Shown here one piece after another: positions 1-8,396 of a stretch of 34,938 bases of DNA. The stretch is from a virus. The notes beneath the pieces are model-generated. The model did not search any database and was not told the origin of the DNA. It saw only the letters and a program-made list of their open reading frames with translations. The stretch lies in the IMG/VR virus record IMGVR_UViG_3300045999_008542, positions 1 to 34,938 of that record; one strand, 5' to 3'. Numbering within the stretch: the stretch's first letter is position 1; every line of letters starts with the position of its first letter. The position numbers and the translations under genes were made by a program.

Positions 1-678
1 AGGCACTTCTGCGCCATGCAGGGCAAATGGGACAAACGGGCCAGCGCCGACGCCCTGCGGGATGAGCACCGCGGCGGCAACTACCTGGACCTGCTGGTGC
101 AGACCTGCGCCGACTGGTTTCAGCCCTACCGGGACAACCTGGCGATGATCTCCCTGGGCAACCACGAGACCGCCATCCGCCGGCACCACCAGGTCGACCT
201 GACCCAGCAACTGGTCGGCCTGCTCCGCCGTGAGGGTTCCCCGGTCGTGGCCGGGCCCTACTGGGGGTTTGTTGTCATCCAGGGGAGGTTTTTGGAAGGC
301 GCCGGCAAGTCCGACTGCATCAAACTGCATTTTTCGCATGGGTACGGTGGGGGCGGTCCGATCACACGGGGCCTTGTGGACCACAACCGCACCCGCAGCG
401 ACTACGACTGCGACGTCCACGTGTCAGGGCACATCCACCGCCGCAACTGTGACGAGAACGTGATCACCCGGGTGACGTCCCTGGGCAAGGTCTACCAGCA
501 GTCCCAGCTCTACCTGCGGTGCTCCACCTGGAAGGACGAGAGCCGCGACGGCTACCACGTCGAAAAAGGCCGGGCCGGGCGACCGATCGGGGGCTGGTGG
601 CTGGACCTGACCGCGCTGAAGACCCGGGACGTGCGCAACAACAACTACAGCCTGAAAGTCACCGCGGTGCCCACATGA
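1..678 (+). CDS. Metallophosphoesterase, 5' end cut by window
   Basis: Calcineurin-like metallophosphoesterase that would hydrolyse phosphoester bonds using two metal ions. The frame is open from base 1, so the true start and the first metal-binding motifs lie outside the window; the first ATG seen is at 16. Counting from that ATG, the GNHE motif is at residues 48-51, an HGYGGGG segment sits near 108 and SGHIHR near 137; these match the later metal-ligand motifs of the family. The stop overlaps the start of the next gene (ATGA at 675). It lies just upstream of the terminase genes, so it probably belongs to the same late operon, but its substrate (DNA end, nucleotide or protein) cannot be read from the sequence. 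Confidence 0.8.
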   Translation, partial: RHFCAMQGKWDKRASADALRDEHRGGNYLDLLVQTCADWFQPYRDNLAMISLGNHETAIRRHHQVDLTQQLVGLLRREGSPVVAGPYWGFVVIQGRFLEGAGKSDCIKLHFSHGYGGGGPITRGLVDHNRTRSDYDCDVHVSGHIHRRNCDENVITRVTSLGKVYQQSQLYLRCSTWKDESRDGYHVEKGRAGRPIGGWWLDLTALKTRDVRNNNYSLKVTAVPT

Positions 679-971
679 GCGACGACAAGCACCTCGACTT
701 CCTGAAATACCCCGAACTGGTCGCCAACTGTTGCAGCGCCAACCCGGAGCAACTGGCCATCCGGTTCAACCAGATCAAGGCCCTGAACGCCGACGTGCGC
801 TACGAGCTGCGGCTGATGGTGGTGGCGATCGGGTCCCTGATGCTGGAGCGGATCCTGGACCGGACGCCGGAGCAGGCGACCATGGCCGGCGTCTGGTGGG
901 CCTCAGAGCTGTTCGGGGTGCAGTCGATGCTGGGGGAAACCGGAGGAGGGCCCTATGGCTCCGCCAATTAA
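675..971 (+). CDS. Hypothetical protein, 98 aa
   Basis: I do not recognise this 98-residue protein. The ATG at 675 overlaps the upstream TGA (ATGA), which implies translational coupling and sets the start. It is mostly predicted helix with an amphipathic middle (residues 30-65) and ends in a Gly-rich tail, overlapping the next ORF by 17 nt. Its place between the metallophosphoesterase and the small terminase subunit suggests a packaging accessory role, but that is inference from position only. Confidence 0.6.
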   Translation: MSDDKHLDFLKYPELVANCCSANPEQLAIRFNQIKALNADVRYELRLMVVAIGSLMLERILDRTPEQATMAGVWWASELFGVQSMLGETGGGPYGSAN

Positions 972-1395
972 ACTGACGCCCGATCTCATCAAGCGGATGG
1001 GCGACCTGTTCCGGCTGGGGATGTCCCAGGTCCAGGTGGCCAAGTTTTACCACTTGTCGCCGCAGACGCTCAGGCGCTGGATCTTCAAGGGCAAGCGCCA
1101 GAAACGGGGCCTCTACGCCGACCTGGTGGGCGCCATGAACCACGGCGAGGCCGCCGCGGTGCGGGACTGCCTGGTGAACCTGCACCGGGCCCACGTCGAC
1201 GGCAACAAGTGGCAGGCCGCGGCCTGGTACCTGGAACGCAAGCACCCAGAGGAATGGGCCGACCGCGGCCCCGGGATCCGGGAGATCGATAGGCTGTATG
1301 CGAAGATGGTCCGAGGTGCCTCCACACCGGATGCTGAAGGAGCTGGCCCGGAGGCGGGCCCGGCTGATCCAGGAAAAAAAGCGGGCCCCCGCTGA
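955..1395 (+). CDS. Terminase small subunit (probable)
   Basis: Probable DNA-recognition subunit of the packaging motor. Residues 5-45 form a helix-turn-helix-like segment (LSPQTLRRW around 35-43), followed by helices and a segment ending YLERKHPEEWADRG, a pattern common in phage small terminases. The C-terminal 40 residues are Gly/Pro/Ala-rich and probably disordered. It directly precedes and overlaps the large subunit by 98 nt, the usual order for these genes. The start ATG at 955 overlaps the upstream ORF and has GGAGGAGGG about 5 nt upstream. Function rests on position and the HTH, so it is less certain than for the large subunit. Confidence 0.7.
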   Translation: MAPPIKLTPDLIKRMGDLFRLGMSQVQVAKFYHLSPQTLRRWIFKGKRQKRGLYADLVGAMNHGEAAAVRDCLVNLHRAHVDGNKWQAAAWYLERKHPEEWADRGPGIREIDRLYAKMVRGASTPDAEGAGPEAGPADPGKKAGPR

Positions 1396-2806
1396 CCCGG
1401 TCCAGTACGCCCACTCCCTCGGCCTCTACGTCACGCCGCAGCAGCAGGCCATCCTGCGGGCGCTGACCGAGCCCCCCTACTGCGTCATGGTCCGCGCCGC
1501 CCACTCGGTGGGCAAGACCTGGACCGCCGCCCTGGTGGCGTCCTGGTTCCACGACCGCTACAACCCCGGCCTGTGCCTGACCACGGCCCCGACGCTGGTC
1601 TCGGTGCGGGACCTGCTGTTCCGGGAATTGCGCAAGCTCCGCCCGCGCGATCCCAACTGGCTACCCAAGGACACCCGGCTGCAATCGTCGAACGACCACT
1701 GGATCCACGGTTTCACGGCCAACAAGCCCGACGCGTTCCAGGGGCGCCACGCCGACAAGCAAATGATTATTTTTGACGAGGCCTCCGGCGTCGACATCCA
1801 GTTCTGGGAACGGGCGATGACAATGATCAACCCGGGGCGCCCGGGGCACTATTTTTTCGCCATCTACAACCCCTACGACGTGAGCTGCCCCGCCTACAGC
1901 TACGAGCAGTCGGGCCGGTTCACCGTGCTGGAAATGTCCGCCTTGGATCACCCCAACGTCCTGACCGACGACGAGGTGGTGCCCGGGGCGATCACCCGCC
2001 AGGTGGTGGCCGAGCGGATCCGGGACGAGTGCCGCGTGCTGGAGCCCGAGGAGCAACGCCCCAGCAACGCGTTCGAGTTCGGCGAGACCGTCTGGGTTCC
2101 CGAGTCGCCGCTGTTCGAGGTGCAGGTGCTGGGCCGGTGGCCTTCAAGGTCCACCAGCTCCGTCTGGTCCGACCTGGCCCTGACCCGGGTCCAGGAGCCC
2201 GTCGAGGTCGACCCGAAGTGGCTGACCCAGATCGGCTGCGACCCCGCCCGCTTCGGCGACGACCGCACCGCCATCTGCGTGCGCCAGGGCCGGGCCATCA
2301 TCCACCTGGAAAGTCACCGCGGCTGGCCCCTGCAGCAAACGGCCAGCCGGCTGAAGGAGCTGGCCCAGGAGTACCACGCCCCGGGCCAGAAGGCGACCGA
2401 GGTGCCGATCCTGATCGACGCCGCGGGCCTGGGCGCCGGCCTGGTGGAGATGGCCGGCACCGGCCCCTTCCGGCATTTGTTCGTCGAAATCAATTCAGCC
2501 CTGCGCAGTCGGTGGGAGGCCGAATGGCCCAACCTGCGCAGCGAGCTGTGGTTCTCCGCCGCGGCTTTGGCGGAGGACGGCCAGATCACGATGGCCCCCC
2601 TGCCCGACGACGTGCGGCAGCAACTGATGGCCGAGCTGCGGCAGCCCGTGTTCACGCTGGACGCCATCCAGCGCCGGGTGGTGGAGGCCAAGGCGTCCAC
2701 GAAGCGCCGGCTGCGGGCAAGTCCTGACCTGGCCGACGCGTTCAACCTGGCCTGCATGCTGCGCGGCGCCGGTGGCTGGGTGGAGCGCGTGGAGGGTCGC
2801 ATCTGA
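1298..2806 (+). CDS. terL: Terminase large subunit
   Basis: ATPase-nuclease that drives DNA into the prohead and cuts it. The N-terminal ATPase has Walker A AAHSVGKT at residues 67-74 and Walker B MIIFDE at 156-161. The C-terminal RNase H-like nuclease has acidic residues in the expected order: D315 (GCDPARFGDD), D374 (LIDAAGLGAG) and D477/D480 (SPDLADAFN). The 502-residue length is typical. The start at 1298 overlaps the small subunit; an in-frame ATG at 1331 is an alternative that would remove 11 residues. The gene ends the packaging cluster and is followed by a 215-nt leader before the portal. Confidence 0.93.
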   Translation: MRRWSEVPPHRMLKELARRRARLIQEKKRAPADPVQYAHSLGLYVTPQQQAILRALTEPPYCVMVRAAHSVGKTWTAALVASWFHDRYNPGLCLTTAPTLVSVRDLLFRELRKLRPRDPNWLPKDTRLQSSNDHWIHGFTANKPDAFQGRHADKQMIIFDEASGVDIQFWERAMTMINPGRPGHYFFAIYNPYDVSCPAYSYEQSGRFTVLEMSALDHPNVLTDDEVVPGAITRQVVAERIRDECRVLEPEEQRPSNAFEFGETVWVPESPLFEVQVLGRWPSRSTSSVWSDLALTRVQEPVEVDPKWLTQIGCDPARFGDDRTAICVRQGRAIIHLESHRGWPLQQTASRLKELAQEYHAPGQKATEVPILIDAAGLGAGLVEMAGTGPFRHLFVEINSALRSRWEAEWPNLRSELWFSAAALAEDGQITMAPLPDDVRQQLMAELRQPVFTLDAIQRRVVEAKASTKRRLRASPDLADAFNLACMLRGAGGWVERVEGRI

Positions 2807-2834
2807 TTGCCGCTTGCGAATGTCCTGATATACT
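2807..2834 (+). promoter_or_regulatory. Candidate promoter upstream of portal operon
   Basis: TTGCCG (2807-2812), 16 bp, TATACT (2829-2834) with TG at 2826-2827, giving an extended -10. It sits at the end of terL in the only sizeable gap of the head region and would start transcription near 2841, leaving a leader of about 180 nt before the portal ATG at 3022. The match is by eye to the bacterial housekeeping consensus and is untested. Confidence 0.4.
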
Positions 2835-2905
2835 GGCCGCAGTAAACCCCGTTCGCCTCTCGCCGCAAGGTGACGCGCATCATGGCGACCTGAATTAACA
2901 GGTAT

Positions 2906-2936
2906 CACTCCTGGGACGCCGGGGGAGTGGGGTTTT
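2906..2936 (+). terminator. Terminator- or attenuator-like hairpin in portal leader
   Basis: CACTCC (2906-2911) pairs with GGAGTG (2924-2929), plus one T-G pair, around a loop of about 10 nt; then GGGTTTT follows, with more T-runs up to 2947. It could end terminase transcription or attenuate the leader started at 2807-2834. Three smaller inverted repeats lie upstream in the same gap: TACTG/CAGTA at 2831-2844, TCGCC/GGCGA around 2858-2888, and ACCTG/CAGGT at 2888-2903. A true terminator is plausible but the stem is short. Confidence 0.35.
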
Positions 2937-3006
2937 AAAATTTGTTTTAAAGCTGACTGGGCCTTTTAAAGTTTTTGGCCTTAAATTTGAAGCATATTCG
3001 GAGCTT

Positions 3007-3026
3007 GGTCATTTACTGACTATGGC
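3007..3026 (+). repeat. GTCATTTACTGACTATGGC element, copy 1 (portal start)
   Basis: A 19-nt element (3008-3026) that includes the portal start codon at 3022 and is repeated exactly at the protease start (5184-5202), with a partial third copy at 19392. GTCA and TGAC form a short dyad around TTTAC. No Shine-Dalgarno sequence lies in the usual position, so the element itself may set the start, for example as a -10-like site with transcription starting at the ATG. Confidence 0.7.
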
Positions 3027-4650
3027 AAACTGGTGGCAGCGCCTGTTCAGTCCCGGCACCAGTGACACCCGCAAACGGGTGCAGCGCGTCCGGGAATCGA
3101 CCCGGCTGACCGAAGCCTCGGAGCTGTTCGCCGGCATCCCCAACTACCCGTACCTAGATGGCCGGGACCTCTACGGTGAGATGGGCCCCTACGGGTTCTT
3201 GGACGGTGGCCCCACGGCCAGCCTGACCCGCCGGGACAACCGGATGACGGGCGAAATCCTGCCCGCCGCCATCACCTGGTGGCAGCTCAAGGTGATCCGG
3301 GACCGGGCTAGGCAGATCGCCAGGGGCAACGAGTACAGCATCGCCGCGATCAACGCGTGCCGGTCCTACGTCGTGGGCACCGGGTTCAAGTATTCGGTCG
3401 TGGCGAAAAAACGCCAGCAGGTGCCCGAGGACCTGCTGAACCGGGCCCAGGACATCCTGGACCTGTGGGCCGAACACAACAACCTGCCCGAGATCGAGGC
3501 CGAGATCGTCTACCGGCTGCACGCTGAGGGCGAGGCGTTCATCCGCACCTTCCGCGGCGAGGACGGCATGCTCCGGCTGCGGTTCATTGAGCCGGAATTG
3601 GTTCGCCCGCCCGCCGACGACACGACGCCGCAGTCCTCGTTCGGCATCCAGTGCAGCGACGAGGACATCCACGAGCGCGTCGGCTACTGGGTGGTCGAGC
3701 GCCCCTGGGAGGACCCGACGCCGACCCTGGTGCCCGCCGACGAGATCCTGCACCTGCGCAACAACGTCGAAAGCAACAGCAAGCGCGGCCTGCCGACCAT
3801 CTGGGCCGTCGAGAGCAACCTGCGAGCCGCGGAGGACATCCTGCAGTCGATGGTCTCCCTGGCCAAGGCCCGGGCCAAGGTGGCGATTATCCGTCGCGTC
3901 GCAGACACCCCGCCCGAGGCGATCGAGGAACTGACCAAGACCGCGACGGACTTCCAGGTCACCGACCCGACCACCAGCCAGACCACGAATATCAGCCGCC
4001 TGGGCTACGGCACCATTCTGACGGCCAGCGACAACGTCACCTACGAGTTCCCCGGCGCAAACCTGGGCAGCGCCGACATGGTGGAAACCCTGCGGGCCAA
4101 CCTGCGGGCCATCGCCGCCCGTTTCGGCCTGTCCGAGGCCATGCTGTCCGCCGATCCCTCCAGCGCCAACTACGCCAGCGCCCTGGTCGCCGAGGCGCCC
4201 GCCACCAAGCAACTGGAGCATTTCCAACACCTGCTGGCCGGAGCCCTGGGCACCCGCCGCACCAAGCCGGGCCGGTCCCTGGCGTGGCAGCAACTCAGCC
4301 TCGCCGTCGACGTCGGCCTGCTGCCGCGGGAGGTCCTGCGGATGATTGACGTCCAGTGCGACGTCCCCACGGTGGCCAGTCGCGACAAGGCCGCCGAAGC
4401 CAACCAACACCAGACCTATGTCGGCATGGGCGTCATGTCCAAAAGCCAGGTGCGGGCCGCTATCGGCCTGGACGATGCAGCGACCAATGAACAAATCGAG
4501 CGCGAGCGGCAGCACGAGGCCGAGTTCGCCGCCAAATACGGGCCAGCCAATCCGCCCCAACCGGGGCAGGCCGACCCGGGGCAACCGGAACCGCCGAATG
4601 GCGCCATACCTAGTGGCATCCCGACGCCGCCGCAACCCGACCGGCCCTGA
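3022..4650 (+). CDS. Portal protein
   Basis: Forms the dodecameric ring at the capsid vertex through which DNA is packaged. The 542-residue protein has the lambda-type portal pattern: an N-terminal segment with RNEYSIAAINACRSYVVG-like helices (about 100-125), a central alpha/beta region with RFIEPELV and DEILHLRNN, and a long helical C-terminus with LRAIAARFGLSEAML (about 360-375). The last 40 residues are Pro/Gly-rich and probably disordered. It starts at the repeated element at 3008-3026 and follows terL as expected. The sigma-factor gene begins inside its last 53 nt in another frame. Confidence 0.9.
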   Translation: MANWWQRLFSPGTSDTRKRVQRVRESTRLTEASELFAGIPNYPYLDGRDLYGEMGPYGFLDGGPTASLTRRDNRMTGEILPAAITWWQLKVIRDRARQIARGNEYSIAAINACRSYVVGTGFKYSVVAKKRQQVPEDLLNRAQDILDLWAEHNNLPEIEAEIVYRLHAEGEAFIRTFRGEDGMLRLRFIEPELVRPPADDTTPQSSFGIQCSDEDIHERVGYWVVERPWEDPTPTLVPADEILHLRNNVESNSKRGLPTIWAVESNLRAAEDILQSMVSLAKARAKVAIIRRVADTPPEAIEELTKTATDFQVTDPTTSQTTNISRLGYGTILTASDNVTYEFPGANLGSADMVETLRANLRAIAARFGLSEAMLSADPSSANYASALVAEAPATKQLEHFQHLLAGALGTRRTKPGRSLAWQQLSLAVDVGLLPREVLRMIDVQCDVPTVASRDKAAEANQHQTYVGMGVMSKSQVRAAIGLDDAATNEQIERERQHEAEFAAKYGPANPPQPGQADPGQPEPPNGAIPSGIPTPPQPDRP

Positions 4651-5170
4651 CCGGTCGCCTGTCTCCGACGAACAGATCCTGGCCCACCGCCCGCTGATCC
4701 GGCGGCTGGCCCACTACTACCGCGCCAAGGCCCCCTACCGCATCGACCTGGACGACCTCACCCAGGTGGGGTGGTGCGGGTTTCTGGCGGGCATGCAGCG
4801 TTACGACCCGCGGCGTGGCGTGACCCTCGGGGCGTTCTGCACCCTGTGGGTCCGGGGCGCCATGCACCGCGCCGTTTTCAAGCAGCGCAGCCTCTGGGAA
4901 GCCACGGTCAGCCACCTGAAGCTGGCCCGGCACGCCCACGCCGAGGAGAGCGACACCGACCCCGCCGCGGCGCCCGAGCAGGACAGCGTGCGGCTGATGG
5001 TCGCCGACCTGCTGGACATGCTGCCCGATCGGGAACAGATGATCGTCAAGGCGATCTACCTGGACGGCGTCCAGCCCGGCAAGGTCGCCCGCGACTGGGG
5101 CATGCTGCTGGCCGACGTGCTGCGCGTCAGCGAGGAGTCCCTGGCGTGGCTGCGCATCGTCGGGGAGTGA
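4598..5170 (+). CDS. Phage-encoded sigma-70-family factor
   Basis: Probable RNA polymerase sigma factor that would direct host polymerase to phage promoters. In this 190-residue protein, residues 23-95 match sigma region 2: HRPLIRRLAHYY, then LDDLTQVGWCGFLAGMQRYD and GAFCTLWVRGAMH, equivalent to the core-binding and -10 recognition helices. Residues 135-185 resemble region 4: LLDMLPDREQMIVKAIYLDG followed by a helix-turn-helix-like segment. No regions 1.1 or 3 are seen, as in small group-3/4 sigma factors. The ATG at 4598 overlaps the portal by 53 nt and no later in-frame start fits. It is unusual for a sigma factor to sit between portal and protease. Confidence 0.8.
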   Translation: MAPYLVASRRRRNPTGPDRSPVSDEQILAHRPLIRRLAHYYRAKAPYRIDLDDLTQVGWCGFLAGMQRYDPRRGVTLGAFCTLWVRGAMHRAVFKQRSLWEATVSHLKLARHAHAEESDTDPAAAPEQDSVRLMVADLLDMLPDREQMIVKAIYLDGVQPGKVARDWGMLLADVLRVSEESLAWLRIVGE

Positions 5171-5183
5171 TTTTGCCCGCCGT

Positions 5184-5202
5184 GTCATTTACTGACTATG
5201 GC
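5184..5202 (+). repeat. GTCATTTACTGACTATGGC element, copy 2 (protease start)
   Basis: Exact 19-nt copy of the element at 3008-3026, again with the start codon (5198) at the same offset and no good Shine-Dalgarno sequence. It lies 14 nt after the stop of the sigma-factor gene. Confidence 0.7.
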
Positions 5203-6439
5203 GACAGACACCATCAACCTGCGTGAAGACACCTACCTGCCCCTGGCCAGCAAGGCCAGCGCCGCGGGCCCGGTCGTGCGCAACGTCAAGGTGCTCGGCA
5301 TCAAGAGCCGCAACGGGCGCGAGTACCCGCTGAACGTCATGGCCAAGGCCCGGGACCTCTACGAGGGCAAGCCGGTCAACCTGGACCACCCGAAGCCGAA
5401 CCAGGAGATGCGCGAGTTCACCGAGCGCTTCGGGCGGATCACGAACGTGCGCATGGGCAAGGACGGCCTCTACGCCGACATGACCTACAACCCCGCCCAC
5501 CCGCTCGCCAAGGCCTTCGACTGGTGGGTCAAGAACGACCCGAACGCCGTCGGCCTATCGCACAACGCCACCGCCCGCATTCAGCGCAACCGCGAGGGCA
5601 AGGACGAGGTGACCGAGATCATCGAGGTCGAATCGGTGGACCTCGTGGCCGACCCGGCAACCACCAAGGGCCTGCTGGAATCTTTGCAACACGTCACCGA
5701 GAGGAACTGCGACATGTACGGAGAAGACAAGGACGACAAGAAGGTCGACGGCAAGAACGTCCTGGAGGAAGGCCCCGAGGGGATGGCCGACATGCTGGGC
5801 GACAACGAGCCCAAGGCCGACTCCGCCCCCGCGGGCGATGACTGGTCCCAGCACCTGGGCCAGATGATCCTCGGGATCCTGGGCGACAAGGGCATGGACC
5901 ACGGCGCCAAAAAGGCCAAGATCCTGCAGGCGCTGAAGCTGGTCGAGGACGAGCCCGAGGCGACCCCCGAAGCCGAGGAAGACCCCAGCATCTACGACAG
6001 CGACGACGAGAGCGCCCAGGCCGACGACATGGGCAGCGCGTCCGATGAGGTCGCCGACGATGAGGCCGAGGAAACTAGCGAGGAAGCCCCCGCGGACGAT
6101 GACGAGGCCATGGCCAAGAAGGCCGAGGAAGCGCTGAGGAAGACCGGCGACAAACACTACCTCGCCCTGCTCCGCCAACTCGACGCCTTCCGGGTCGCCG
6201 AGGCCCGCCGCCGAACCTTCAGCGCCGCCAAGGGCGCCTGCGAAAAGGCCGGCCTGCCCGCCTACGCCGTGACCGAGACCTTCCTGTCCACCTTGGCCCA
6301 CGCGCCCCGCGGCGAATGGGAGCGGGTGCTGGAGGACCGGCGCCGCGTCACCACGAAGTTCTCGAAACCCAAGAGCGCCCCGGCCAGTGTGGCCGACGGC
6401 CTCGAAGCCCTGCGTAAAGCCCTGCGAGAGGAGATCTAA
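5198..6439 (+). CDS. Prohead protease with C-terminal scaffold domain
   Basis: Serine protease that matures the prohead, fused to a scaffold-like acidic region. Residues 30-165 fit the T4 gp21/S80-like prohead protease fold: SRNGREYP (37-44), catalytic His64 in NLDHP, probable nucleophile Ser121 in GLSHN, then VDLVADPATTKG (147-158). Residues 173-413 are strongly acidic then helical, as in scaffolds. At 5714, codon 173 is an ATG preceded by GAGGA (5701-5705) with an 8-nt spacer, so a separate scaffold protein could be made from the same frame, as with lambda C/Nu3. The stop is 3 nt before the decoration-like gene. Confidence 0.82.
   Translation: MATDTINLREDTYLPLASKASAAGPVVRNVKVLGIKSRNGREYPLNVMAKARDLYEGKPVNLDHPKPNQEMREFTERFGRITNVRMGKDGLYADMTYNPAHPLAKAFDWWVKNDPNAVGLSHNATARIQRNREGKDEVTEIIEVESVDLVADPATTKGLLESLQHVTERNCDMYGEDKDDKKVDGKNVLEEGPEGMADMLGDNEPKADSAPAGDDWSQHLGQMILGILGDKGMDHGAKKAKILQALKLVEDEPEATPEAEEDPSIYDSDDESAQADDMGSASDEVADDEAEETSEEAPADDDEAMAKKAEEALRKTGDKHYLALLRQLDAFRVAEARRRTFSAAKGACEKAGLPAYAVTETFLSTLAHAPRGEWERVLEDRRRVTTKFSKPKSAPASVADGLEALRKALREEI
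5701..6439 (+). other. Internal in-frame start for scaffold protein
   Basis: A Shine-Dalgarno sequence GAGGA (5701-5705) stands 8 nt before an in-frame ATG at 5714, exactly where the protease domain ends and the acidic domain begins. Translation from here would give a 241-residue scaffold. Nested scaffolds are well known in lambda-like phages; here it is inferred from the site alone. Confidence 0.5.
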
Positions 6440-6442
6440 GAA

Positions 6443-6922
6443 ATGGCTGCTCAGTACCTGTACGGCGAAACGAACCCGATCGACTGCCCCATCGCCACCG
6501 CCCAGGCGGTGGACATTGGCGACGTCGTCGGCATCAGCTCCGGAACCCTGGTGCGCGCCAGCGACACCACCTGGAACACCAGCCTGGCCCAGACCCAGGC
6601 CGACTTCCGCGCCCTGTTCCTCGGCGTCGCCGGGCAGGCCAAGGACAACGCCACGGCGCAGATCCGCGGCAACTCCATCGCCAACCGCTGCCGCGTCGAC
6701 TCCGACGGCACCTACCTCTTCAACACCGCCAGCGCCAGCTACAACGTCGGCGACCTGGTCGGCCCCGCCAAGGCGAGCGGCAACGCCCTCCTGAACGACA
6801 CCGTGGCCAGCGTGGCGGCCCTCGACAAGGCCATCGGCTACGTCGTCGAGAAGACCACCAGCGCGACCACCGTGAAGGTCCGCATCCAGTCCGTGAAGAC
6901 CCCCAACGCCGCGAGCGCCTAA
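6443..6922 (+). CDS. Capsid decoration-like protein
   Basis: A 159-residue beta-rich protein between protease and major capsid protein, where head decoration (cement) proteins usually lie. Residues 14-33 (PIATAQAVDIGDVVGISSG) and the repeated beta/turn pattern with GDLVGPA near 105 resemble the DUF2190-type decoration family, which stabilises capsids from outside. It is preceded by GAGGAG about 9 nt before the ATG at 6443. The assignment is by position and general fold pattern. Confidence 0.55.
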   Translation: MAAQYLYGETNPIDCPIATAQAVDIGDVVGISSGTLVRASDTTWNTSLAQTQADFRALFLGVAGQAKDNATAQIRGNSIANRCRVDSDGTYLFNTASASYNVGDLVGPAKASGNALLNDTVASVAALDKAIGYVVEKTTSATTVKVRIQSVKTPNAASA

Positions 6923-6949
6923 CCCTGAACCACTGAGGAGACTGTGACC

Positions 6950-8134
6950 ATGTCAGCGATTTACCGCAAGCTGCGCGAAAGCGCCAAGACCAACGGGGTG
7001 CAAGCCACCTCCACCGCCCTGATCGAGGAAGTGAACGCCGGCAAGGTGAACCCGAGCCGCCTGTCCATCCGTCGTCTGGCCGAAGCCTTCATGGGCGATG
7101 GCTGGGCCGAACACCTCGACCGCTACAACAAGACGGGCCGGGTGCTGGAAAGCTCCGAGGCCGTCGACCCCAGCGCCTTCGCCGCGATCACCGGCCAACT
7201 GCTGGTGAACGAGATCCGCGAAAAGTACAAGTTGGCCTCGATGGTGGCGGATTCCCTTTGCTCCACCATCCCGGTGACCAATGGCAACCTGGGGCCGCAA
7301 ACCGTGCCCTACCTGTCGGACGTGACCAACGACTCCGACATCGTCGAGCCTGGCATGCCCTACCCGCAAACCAAGTTTGCCGGGCAGTACATCCAGCACC
7401 CCGCGATCCTGAAAAAGGGCCGCATCTGCTCGGTGACCGCCGAGGCGATCTACTCCGACCTCACCAACCAGATCATCGACTCGGCCCGGTCCACCGGCAC
7501 CCGCGTCGCCCTGGGCCGCGAGGAGGACATCCTGAAGGTCGTCCTGGGCATCACCAACCCCCATAGCTGGAACGGCTCCAGCTACAACACCTACCTGTCG
7601 AGCGGCAGCAACTGGATCAACACCGTGACCAGTTTCAGCCTCACCGACTGGAACGGGTTGAACACCCTGGAGCAGTTGTTCACGAAGATGAAGGACCCTG
7701 TGACCGGCAAGCCGATCATGATCGAGCCGAAACAGATCTTCGTCATGCCCGCGCAGAAATACTCTGTGCGCCGCATCCTGAACGCCACCGCCGTCGAGTC
7801 GGGCAACTACGCCACCTCGGGCAACCCCTCCAGGACTGTCAGCGACAACCCGCTCGACAGCAACTACGAGGTGATCACTAGCGCCCACGCCTTCAACCTG
7901 CTGACCGACGCCGCCATCGGCAACGTCAGCGAGTCGAACGCCAACCTGCGCGTCTACCTGGGCGACTTCAAGCGGGCGTTTGTCTGGCGTGAGGCCAAGC
8001 CACTGACCGTGGTCGAAGCGCCGCCGCAGAACCCCCTGGAGTTCAACAACGACATCGTGCTGTCGGTGAAGGCCTCCCTGTGGGGCGTCGCCGGTGTGGC
8101 CGAACCCCGGGCCGTGGCCCTGGGCAAGGAGTAA
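6950..8134 (+). CDS. Major capsid protein (HK97 fold)
   Basis: Builds the icosahedral head. The 394-residue protein follows the protease and decoration genes and has the expected pattern: a helical N-terminal arm (1-80) that may be removed by the protease, then beta-rich body with KGRICSVTAEAIYSDL (150s), a long helix with LNTLEQLFTKM, and a C-terminal YLGDFKRAFVWREA strand typical of HK97-like capsids. GAGGAG at 6935-6940 is 9 nt before the ATG at 6950, which is a better start than the GTG at 6944. Confidence 0.8.
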   Translation: MSAIYRKLRESAKTNGVQATSTALIEEVNAGKVNPSRLSIRRLAEAFMGDGWAEHLDRYNKTGRVLESSEAVDPSAFAAITGQLLVNEIREKYKLASMVADSLCSTIPVTNGNLGPQTVPYLSDVTNDSDIVEPGMPYPQTKFAGQYIQHPAILKKGRICSVTAEAIYSDLTNQIIDSARSTGTRVALGREEDILKVVLGITNPHSWNGSSYNTYLSSGSNWINTVTSFSLTDWNGLNTLEQLFTKMKDPVTGKPIMIEPKQIFVMPAQKYSVRRILNATAVESGNYATSGNPSRTVSDNPLDSNYEVITSAHAFNLLTDAAIGNVSESNANLRVYLGDFKRAFVWREAKPLTVVEAPPQNPLEFNNDIVLSVKASLWGVAGVAEPRAVALGKE

Positions 8135-8141
8135 TTGACCC

Positions 8142-8390
8142 ATGGCCAGGAAGCGCCCGCAGGCCCAAGAGCCTGAAGCGCAGCCGGCCCAGGAACAGGT
8201 GCAGCAGCCGGCCCACCAGCCGGCTGTTGCCCCATCCGGGCCCGCTGTCCGCCGCTGGTCCGTCCAGCTCCCATCCGCCGGGGCCCTCATTGTCGAGGCG
8301 CCCGACGAGGCCGCCGCCATCGCCCTGCACGACCAAATCAACGGAGTGCTGGGCAGCGTTCACGCCCACATCGTCACCCCGCTGGAATAG
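8142..8390 (+). CDS. Hypothetical protein, 82 aa
   Basis: Not recognised. The first 40 residues are rich in Gln, Pro and Ala and likely disordered; residues 41-82 form one small alpha/beta unit (RRWSVQLPSAGALIVEAPDE then a helix AAAIALHDQI). AAGGAG at 8126-8131 precedes the ATG. It sits in the head operon between the capsid and polyvalent genes and may be a minor virion protein. Confidence 0.6.
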   Translation: MARKRPQAQEPEAQPAQEQVQQPAHQPAVAPSGPAVRRWSVQLPSAGALIVEAPDEAAAIALHDQINGVLGSVHAHIVTPLE

Positions 8391-8396
8391 CACGCC

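Noticed and set aside
3154-4635. 493-residue minus-strand ORF opposite the portal gene
   Set aside because: It is the antisense of a clear portal protein, is low in recognisable motifs and arises from the GC-rich codon bias.
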